DNA from: Podila epigama
Lineage: Eukaryota; Mortierellomycota; Mortierellomycetes; Mortierellales; Mortierellaceae
Assembly: GCA_015679605.1 (NCBI GenBank)
Contig: JAAAVE010000181.1
Span: 1 to 12,467 of the forward strand
Reading direction: 5' to 3'
Length of the DNA: 12,467 nucleotides
The position numbers were made by a program, and so were the translations under genes. The notes below the pieces were generated by a model that was given only the letters and a program-made list of their open reading frames with translations, was not told the DNA's origin and made no database searches. Position 1 is the stretch's first letter. Each line of letters opens with the position of its first letter. Positions 6,571 to 12,467 of the stretch are shown piece by piece.

Positions 6571-8379
6571 TAGACATTCTTGCGAGTATCATCCTCAACA
6601 ATCTTCTTGGCCTCAGTAATAGCCTCCTGGATCTTTGCCTGAACTTGCTCTTCCTTCTTCTCAACAGCGACCTTGACATCCTGGGCAGTGTGCTTGACAT
6701 GATCCACAGCCTCCTTCAACTTGGGCTCGCTCTTGCCAGAGAGCTCCTGGAACTGCTTCTGAAGATCACCAGGGATATACTTGCCAAAATCAGAACGGTA
6801 TGCCTGATCAATCAAACGGTTCGATGATGCGGGGAAAAAGTAGCCAAAGGCCATGGCCGAAAAGGCAATGGGGCTCAAGAAACGGACCAAGATGTTGCCT
6901 AATGGTGATCATGTTATAAGGAGAGCAATTTTCATCGTTAGCTTCAAATAGATCGAGTCAAGAAATATCATGTAATTATCTTGGCAAAGAACAAACGAGT
7001 ATTTTCCTTACGGCGGCTAGCAAAGATGGATCCAGCGAAACCGGCGACAACGACATAAAGAGCTGCAGGCATGACCTCCTCCTCCTTGACAAGAACAGAC
7101 TTGATAGTGCCTATCATTACAAAACAACCATGTTAGACTATTCGCATGCTTTTTCGTTTTGTCCATCCACTGCCCACTGCAAAAAGAAAAGAAAAGAAAA
7201 GAAAACAACATTGACAATGACAATGACAATGACAACGTGAATGTTCAAAATATTAAACTTACTCTCGGCTTCCTTCTCAATATCAACGACCTTGTTGGTG
7301 ACCATCTGAAGGTGGTACTTCATGCCGAGGATCTGGCGATCAGTCTCCTTGCGTGCGGCACGAAGGGCCTCGTCCAAACGGGTGGGCTCTTCCTTGATGA
7401 CCATCTCGGGTTCTGGCTCATCATAAATGGAAAGCTTTTTTAAAAAAAGTGGTGGGGACATGGTAGCAAAACATGGGTGAGCTAAAATATTTCGAGAGTG
7501 GAAATTCCTTTTTCTCAACAATAACATTACAAAAAAAAAGGCGACTCTCGGCTTACCTTCTGCTTACGCTCTTTACCCTCGGCGTAAGCGATAGCACCAC
7601 GGGTGCTTGCAGCAAGACCGACACCAGCACCAATGGCAGCGAAAGCCTAACGTGATTGTATATAGAAAGAAAATGCCACGAAATGAGTGAGTTCACGGGA
7701 GTTGCCTATGTCAAGGTATTGATAATGTTTTTTTTTTTTGCTGTAATTCTCCGTAAGACTGTATTCTCCATAAGGCTGTATTCCTTGTTTTTGGATTCCA
7801 TTGGTCTTCTTTTCCGGGGATGATGCCCTTGTCAAAAAAAAACACTGGTTTTTGTTTGCTGCCACTCTGCGTAAAAAGTATGTTGATTGATAAAAGATGT
7901 TGACGACGTTCAGCCAGAAAAAGTGATCGACAGGCAAATGCTCGTATAGAAGGCGTGAGATACAGGGATTTTAACCTTGACGCATCCTGTCATCGAGTTT
8001 TTAAACCCGAGGCAATCCTTAGAACGAGCTTTGCCAAAAAAAAAAAAAAAATAACGCGACACATAGAGCAGGCTATCGGTTCCTGGCGGTTGTCATGCTC
8101 TTTGCCAAAAAAAAGACAAACAAAAGAAACCCCAGGGATTTTCTTTTTTACATGCCACTAAGGGTCTTCATTTCATCTCGGTCGTCTCGGTCAACAGTCC
8201 TGAAATATCATCATAATCCTCCGTTCCTGTTTGATCCGCATGTCAACGGACTGATCACAAGTATAGCGCGGGTGGAATGGACATGACAGTGCCAGGATGA
8301 TTTCTTTCATCATTCATCCGTTCGCCCATAAACTGCTAAAAGGTTGCGCTACCTTCAAGGATCTTGCAGATGCGAACAT
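6570..8379 (-). CDS. MIC27: MICOS complex subunit of the MIC26/MIC27 (apolipoprotein O) family
   Basis: This is a mitochondrial inner-membrane subunit of the MICOS complex, which shapes cristae junctions. Five exons (8379-8353, 7646-7557, 7434-7263, 7110-7012, 6898-6570) give 238 aa. The N-terminus is basic and Ala-rich with no acidic residue before position 32, like a mitochondrial presequence. KLSIYDEPEPE follows at 39-49, then a charged helical stretch (about 55-108), and the two hydrophobic segments of the APOO domain at about 110-128 and 132-152 with FASRRNILVRFLSPIAF between them. The tail (about 170-238) is a charged amphipathic helix. Exons 2-5 are secure by frame and family continuity. 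Exon 1, only nine codons, is chosen for its ACCATG context, a GTAGCG donor and phase 0 continuity; it needs a 706-nt intron, much longer than the others. Fungi can have both Mic26 and Mic27, and I cannot say which this is. Confidence 0.85.
7182..7236. repeat. (AAAAG)4 and (GACAAT)3 tandem repeats in MIC27-like intron 3
   Basis: On the plus strand, AAAAG repeats fill 7182-7201 and GACAAT repeats 7213-7236, the last copy ending GACAAC. On the coding strand they form a TTTTC pyrimidine tract that ends in a decoy GCAG acceptor (7180-7177). Confidence 0.85.
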
Positions 8380-8673
8380 GGTATATCAAGAGTAGGGAGG
8401 GTGTTTGAATGAGATCGTTGATGCGGACAAGATTACCTTTTTAATTCACAAAACTCTCCTCGCAACGGAACGATTTCGTTCGGCATAATAACCCTTAAGC
8501 AGATATGGTGATCTTTTTTTTTATTTATTGCATGCGTTTTTTGGGTATGTATTAACACGTCTACTTCATAAAGAAAAATAATGATAGGATGAGCTAGCCA
8601 TCCTTCCCCTTCTTTTTTTTTTCTATCATTCTTTCATCCTGGTGAAGAGAGAAAGAGAGAGAGAAGAGAACTC
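8380..8673 (-). promoter_or_regulatory. CSR1-like 3' flank and MIC27-like promoter
   Basis: The spacer is 294 nt. Downstream of the CSR1-like stop are a CT-rich stretch (about 8641-8670) and two overlapping minus-strand AATAAA signals at 8520-8529, about 150 nt from the stop. The nearly palindromic 8587-8603 (GGATG and CATCC arms around GCTAGC) lies between them. The remaining 140 nt must serve as MIC27-like promoter and leader; no TATA box is evident. Confidence 0.5.
8520..8529 (-). terminator. Overlapping AATAAA polyadenylation signals of the CSR1-like gene
   Basis: Two copies of AATAAA read on the minus strand within 8520-8529. They follow the CSR1-like stop by about 150 nt and precede the MIC27-like start by about 140 nt. 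Confidence 0.6.
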
Positions 8674-10791
8674 TTAGTTCTTATAAGTCCAGATGGCAGA
8701 ACCATCGGCCTGGAAGACGGGGTGCTCTGAGCGATGGTACAAGCTGCGGGCACGGATGTAAGGGTCCAGCTTAAAGTAGGCGACGCGCAGTTCCTTGCTC
8801 AAGGCGAGACGCTCGGCCTCGATCACTTCCTCGGAACGAGCACCCTCAGTCTTGTTGCAGTTGATCCACTCGCGTGTCAAGGCCTCAAACTTCCACATAA
8901 TGGCCCTCCACTCCTCCAGCAGGCGCTCCTTGGTCTCTGTGTCCTTCATACGGTCGTTCTCGCCAGGGACAACGGGGATGTACTCGTACTTGTACTTGTC
9001 CTTGCCACCATCGTACTTGTCGGGCAAGTGGTTGGCTTCAATGATCTCGGTCAACTCTTGGTCAGATCGGGTGAAGCGGATCTTGGAGGCAACAACGGGG
9101 TCCAGCCAAGGCTCAATGATCTTCCAAACGCCCCAGAACACAAATGGTGCCTTGTGGATCATAAGGCAACCCAAGGACTCGGGGTAGTAAGCCTCAAAGC
9201 ACTGAACCAAGAACTTGACGAAGCTATTGAGAGTGGTGTGAAAGTTGAAGAGAAAGAGAGAGAAAAAGAGCGTGTAAGTTGGTCATGCCAAAAGATGGGC
9301 AAAAAACCAAAAAAATAAAAAACAAACAAACACGCGCTTGCAACAACGTTTGTCGTGTGCCCTCTTCATGATCTGTTAAAGTATACAGAGCTATAAAAAA
9401 ACAAACAAAAAAAAAACATACTTGTAGTCCATGTTGGCAAGGGAGAATCCAGTCATGTCAAAGACAAGGCAGGCAGTTTCAACTGGAGGCTGAATCATCA
9501 AGCGACCCATCTCCATAACATAGATAGTGAACTTTTCCAATGCCTTGGGATCCTGATCAGCAGGCTTGTGCATGCGGACGTTGATATAGCTATTTTCCAG
9601 TGGGCGTAAAAGATAGGACGGAAGAGATGTGACGTTTGGGGGGTGTCAATGGCGTTAGAGTATTGCATAATTTTTGTTTTCTATTCTTCCCACCAATCTC
9701 TTTCTACTGGCGTAGGCTGAACATTGGGGAACAATATGATAGCGCAGGCGAATGCAATTGCAATGGTACGTACACAACGGGGCGTCCCAGCTTGTCTGTT
9801 CCGTGGAGGTAGGATTTACCCATCTGCATTTGCAGCTTGAATCCTCGGTACTTGGAGTCGAGCTCATCCTCGCTCTTGGACTTGACCTCCTCAATGTCAT
9901 CCTCAAGGCGCCACTTGAACGCCTTGAGGATCATGTTCAAGCCATTGTTGACATTCCACTTGCGGGCACGAAGGAAGCGCAAGAGTAGGGAATCTTGAAT
10001 ATGAGAAAAGAAAAGAAAAGAAAAGAAAAGCCAGAATGCATGTCAGCGCTTTGATACATGCAGTCCATCCAGGTGAAATGACAAGTGAGGCGACAGGTGA
10101 GGTGACCAATGCATGTGTGGCAATGTGTCTTTCTGTCGTTTCTTTCATTTTTTTACCCTCACATTGAACGTCATTAGGTGATAACTGTGACAAACCATTT
10201 GACCGACAACATCAAAAGCGACACCATGGGGTGAGGGTGATTCTCCCTTTTTTTTTTTTTCATCCTCCATTATTCTATTACCCCAAATCTGGTCTTTTGA
10301 CATGTCGATCCCTCTGTCTCTCTCTCTCTCTCTCCACATTTATACATTCCATTGCGCATGACCATAACACCACACATGGTGCACTTTTTTTTTTTTGTCT
10401 TGTCTCTGTCTACGCTGTCGATCGACTTACCAGGGTGATCACCAAGGACGTTGTTCCACAGAGCTGGACGGAGCTGGTCAACAGCGAGACCAATGTCAGC
10501 GAGGTTGACACGGGTAGAGGGAGCATCGGCAGCAGGGGCAGGGGCGGCGCTCTTGGATGAACCGAACCAACCCGACTTTTTCACGGTCGCTGTCTTTGAC
10601 TTTACAGAAGCGGCGTCAGAGGTGGTGGTGGTGGTCGCAACGGTTGCGGGCTGCCCATCAGGGCTAGAGTCAACGCCCGAGTCTGCAATACGAAAGATTT
10701 CAGCCCACATTTGCTTGAGGAGTTCCTTCTGGTCAGGAGTGAGCTTGCCAACGAGGCCGGTGCCTGGAGGGGTAGGGATATCCTTTGCCAT
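8674..10791 (-). CDS. CSR1: Sec14/CRAL-TRIO phosphatidylinositol transfer protein, CSR1-like
   Basis: Four exons (10791-10431, 9993-9774, 9589-9422, 9223-8674) give 432 aa, close to yeast Csr1 (Sfh2, 408 aa). A low-complexity Thr/Ala/Pro-rich region (about 45-92) is followed by the CRAL-TRIO N-terminal helical part with PDSLLLRFLRARKWNV (120-135), then the lipid-binding CRAL-TRIO domain (about 175-315) with GTDKLGRPVVYINVRMHK, TACLVFDMTGFSLANMDY and FEAYYPESLGCLMIHKAPFVF (the last 21 residues long, residues 259 onward). The C-terminal extension (YIPVVPGENDRMKDTETKER) is characteristic of the Csr1 branch. Such proteins bind or exchange phosphatidylinositol and other lipids in the cytosol and at lipid droplets or endosomes; the ligand here is not known. 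The start has an ACCATG context. The upstream open frame begins with GTG and has no ATG. Intron 1 (437 nt) is rich in simple repeats; all junctions restore family motifs exactly. Confidence 0.93.
10006..10030. repeat. (AAAAG)5 repeat in CSR1-like intron 1
   Basis: Five perfect AAAAG copies on the plus strand give a TTTTC pyrimidine tract on the coding strand, 12 nt before the acceptor (9995-9994). It probably serves as the polypyrimidine tract. The same unit occurs in MIC27-like intron 3. Confidence 0.9.
10317..10334. repeat. (TC)9 microsatellite in CSR1-like intron 1
   Basis: Nine TC units on the plus strand lie within the 437-nt first intron. It reads (GA)9 on the coding strand, as does the repeat at the MIC27-like stop codon. 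Confidence 0.85.
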
Positions 10792-10947
10792 GGTTATATG
10801 TATAAAAATGTAGATGTGTTGTCTGGGGGGGGGTGTTTCTAGTGTGATTAGTATGGGAATGAGAATAAGAAACGTGCGCAATTTGTTCACTGCTTCACCT
10901 CATGATGGAGGATTAGGATGTGACCATGGGGTTGCTTTAGCCTACCT

Positions 10948-11056
10948 TGGAGAATTGAGAGATGGAGGTGGAGATGGGGATGGAGAGAGATGTGGAGATG
11001 GTAAAAATGGAGATGATGACGGGGTTTGTGGAGAAGTAAAAAAAAAAAAAAAAAAA
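10948..11056 (+). repeat. GGAGAT-type purine repeat and A19 tract upstream of the CSR1-like gene
   Basis: A purine-rich stretch of imperfect GGAGAT/GGTGGA units runs from about 10948 to 11022. An uninterrupted run of 19 A follows at 11038-11056. On the coding strand of the CSR1-like gene this is a pyrimidine-rich stretch 160-270 nt before the start, as often seen in fungal promoters. Confidence 0.75.
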
Positions 11057-11200
11057 GGAAAAAAATAAAAAATCAAAATTAAAGTGAAAAGGAAGAGACA
11101 GTCAGTCTCCCTTTCTTTGGTCACTCCCTCGTGTTTAGAAAGTGGAGCAAAAAAAAATAAAACATGCATGAGGGGGGACCGCGCTCACCTGCGCTCTGTC

Positions 11201-11237
11201 CGCTTTGTCCCAATTCCCGCCCTGGAGGGGACAAGCG
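11201..11237. repeat. Imperfect G/C-rich inverted repeat
   Basis: CGCTTTGTCCC (11201-11211) pairs with GGGACAAGCG (11228-11237), leaving one unpaired base in the stem and a 16-nt loop. It lies in the most G/C-rich part of the right-hand spacer. It may be a protein-binding palindrome or a hairpin in a transcript; nothing else supports either. Confidence 0.55.
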
Positions 11238-11822
11238 CCATGCACACATGTTCATTTACACGTTGGGAGAGAGAGAAGGAGAGTGAAAAGAGACACGACA
11301 CGCATTGACATGTTATTGTATAACGGTACAGGAGCTGCCATGTAAACTTGTTTGTACATGATCATATTCAATCATGAAAATAGTGCATATAGGCACGCAG
11401 GAACATACACGAACAGCATCCGTTATTGTGCTGTCAATCTCATTGAAAAACCAACCGAACTTCTACCTCCACCTCCACCAGCACCAGCAATCTACAATTC
11501 ACATACCGAATGCCAAAAGATGAGTTACAAAACTAATGCCTTGATGAACAATTGACCATCTCAGTTTCAGGCAGAGCTTTTGGAGCATGCAAACCAGGAA
11601 AAAAAAATGGTTACAAAGAAAAAAGAAAAAAAGAAAGGAAAAAAAGAAGCAAGAAAGATGAGAAACAGGAAAGTACGCCCACGCAACCTCATGTTGGCGT
11701 ACTAGTTGATTCTACCCAACGAGGTTTTGTACAACAACAGTCTGCATATGTCCACAGTCAACACAAGTAAATTGTGTCTCGCGTTGGCTACCGATGTGTC
11801 TCTCTCAATGGCAACAGCATCG

Positions 11823-11850
11823 ACAGGCAGACAGGCAGACAGACAGACAG
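11823..11850 (+). repeat. CAGA/CAGG tetranucleotide repeat
   Basis: About seven tetranucleotide units alternate between CAGG and CAGA, first as two GACAGGCA octamers, then as pure GACA units. It is a simple microsatellite in the non-coding right-hand region. Confidence 0.85.
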
Positions 11851-12467
11851 GAGAATATGCTTGGAGACGATTTAACCGCGTGCATACTTTCAACATGGTA
11901 ATGAATGCAGAGCCTCCATTTTTTCTTTTTCGTTTTCTTTTTTCTCTTCTTTCTTCTTTATGAGAATAAAGTACAGTTGCTGTACATGTACAAACTGACA
12001 ACACAATTAGTATGTCCAGATCGTACCTTTCGGTGCTTCAACAGCCCACCAATGTCGCAAGCGCCGTCCAGGCTTTTGTACAACAGAACTGAAAAGAAAA
12101 AAATGCGTGACAAGGAAACATTTGTTTCTGCTGATACGGCACATGTAGGGCAACATCCATCTGTCCATCAAAAGTTGCCAATAGCGGTTGGGTATTTCAC
12201 GCAAGACTATGATTTACATTATTATTAGCAACATAATAAACCCGCGTGCAAAAGGAGTGACACGCATGAAAGATGATTCTGAGTTTGACGAGCCGAAATG
12301 TTTTTGCCACCCTTTTTTTTGTTCACGCGCGTCACTTTGAAAAGATAATTAATTCCAGTGGAGTAAAAATGCTCTATCGCGCTACCAAGATCAACCTTCT
12401 CACGCTGGTTGCAAAACGCCTGTGCCCTGTGCCCTTGGTCAACATCATTGTTCCTCCATAAAAATCG

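Larger units (their letters stand above)
10792..12467. other. Right-hand region without a supported gene
   Basis: The first few hundred nt are the CSR1-like upstream region (purine repeat, A19). From about 11160 to the end I find no reading frame with recognisable protein features. Contents I can point to: an imperfect hairpin (11201-11237), purine-rich stretches (11590-11650), a CAGA/CAGG tetranucleotide repeat (11823-11850), a T-rich tract (11915-11960), AATAAA on the plus strand at about 11965 and 12235, and five TGTACA hexamers between 11353 and 12082. Two minus-strand segments look like exons (12386-12448 and 12028-12089) but cannot be joined into a convincing protein. The right edge may hold the 5' part of an unrecognised minus-strand gene. 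Confidence 0.5.

Noticed and set aside
7138-7527. 129-codon minus-strand open frame across the MIC27-like gene
   Set aside because: It reads through two introns; only its 7434-7263 part is coding, joined to other exons by matching phases.
8734-9318. 194-codon plus-strand open frame
   Set aside because: It is antisense to the last CSR1-like exon, which carries clear CRAL-TRIO motifs; the plus frame shows no family features.
10792-10890. In-frame 33-codon extension of the CSR1-like protein with a hydrophobic stretch
   Set aside because: It starts with GTG; there is no upstream ATG in frame, and the ATG at 10791 has an excellent ACCATG context.
11567-11692. Signal-peptide-like minus-strand ORF (MRLRGRTFLFLIFLASFF start)
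   Set aside because: The hydrophobicity comes from a T-rich tract reading as Phe; there is no other domain, and the frame ends after 41 codons.
1-12467. tRNA, rRNA, CRISPR array, transposon or viral remnant
   Set aside because: I saw no B-box-type GGTTCRA element in a tRNA context, no spaced direct repeats, no transposase or reverse transcriptase motifs and no terminal inverted repeats with target duplications.
1-12467. Dedicated gene cluster or novel system
   Set aside because: The genes belong to known, unrelated housekeeping families on alternating strands with separate promoters; nothing links them into one system.

Overview
The window looks like nuclear DNA of a filamentous, probably early-diverging fungus. 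The evidence is intron-rich protein genes (most introns about 100-200 nt, GT..AG ends, some with a CTAAC-type branch site), eukaryote-only gene families (cytosolic ribosomal protein eS12, a MICOS subunit, an Ssh4-type Rsp5 adaptor, a Csr1-type Sec14 protein), C/G-ending codon preference in exons, and long T or A homopolymers in introns and spacers. A Mucoromycota/Mortierellomycotina origin is my guess from overall style; nothing in the window proves it. I see no transposon, CRISPR array, tRNA or rRNA.

Layout. At the left edge, RPS12 (minus strand, 3' part cut off by the window) diverges from an SSH4/EAR1-like gene (plus, 1495-3671) across a spacer of about 1.07 kb that holds TG-rich repeats and a run of G-tracts spaced exactly 8 nt apart. 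A five-exon gene for a small Mpo1-like (DUF962) membrane protein follows on the plus strand (4088-4919). It converges, with only 130 nt between stop codons, on a minus-strand short-chain dehydrogenase/reductase (SDR, 5050-5919). Two more minus-strand genes follow: a MIC26/MIC27 (apolipoprotein O family) MICOS subunit (6570-8379) and a CSR1-like Sec14/CRAL-TRIO protein (8674-10791). The last 1.7 kb (10792-12467) holds no gene I can support. It contains simple repeats, five TGTACA hexamers and two exon-like minus-strand segments that I report only as candidates.

The genes are housekeeping in character: translation, ubiquitin-dependent sorting of membrane proteins, lipid metabolism and transfer, cristae architecture, redox. 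I see no evidence that they form a cluster or a dedicated system. Several concern membranes (Ssh4-like, DUF962, MICOS, Csr1-like), but the strand changes and separate promoters argue for independent transcription.

The most interesting signals concern splicing and DNA structure. Two introns (SDR, and DUF962 intron 4) are multiples of three with no in-frame stop. The SSH4-like gene has an alternative in-frame acceptor that would add 34 residues just before the SPRY region. The MICOS gene has a strong decoy acceptor that leads to an early stop. I found no convincing undescribed biological system. Exon boundaries come from family continuity, splice-site consensus and reading-frame phase, checked by hand, with no transcript data.
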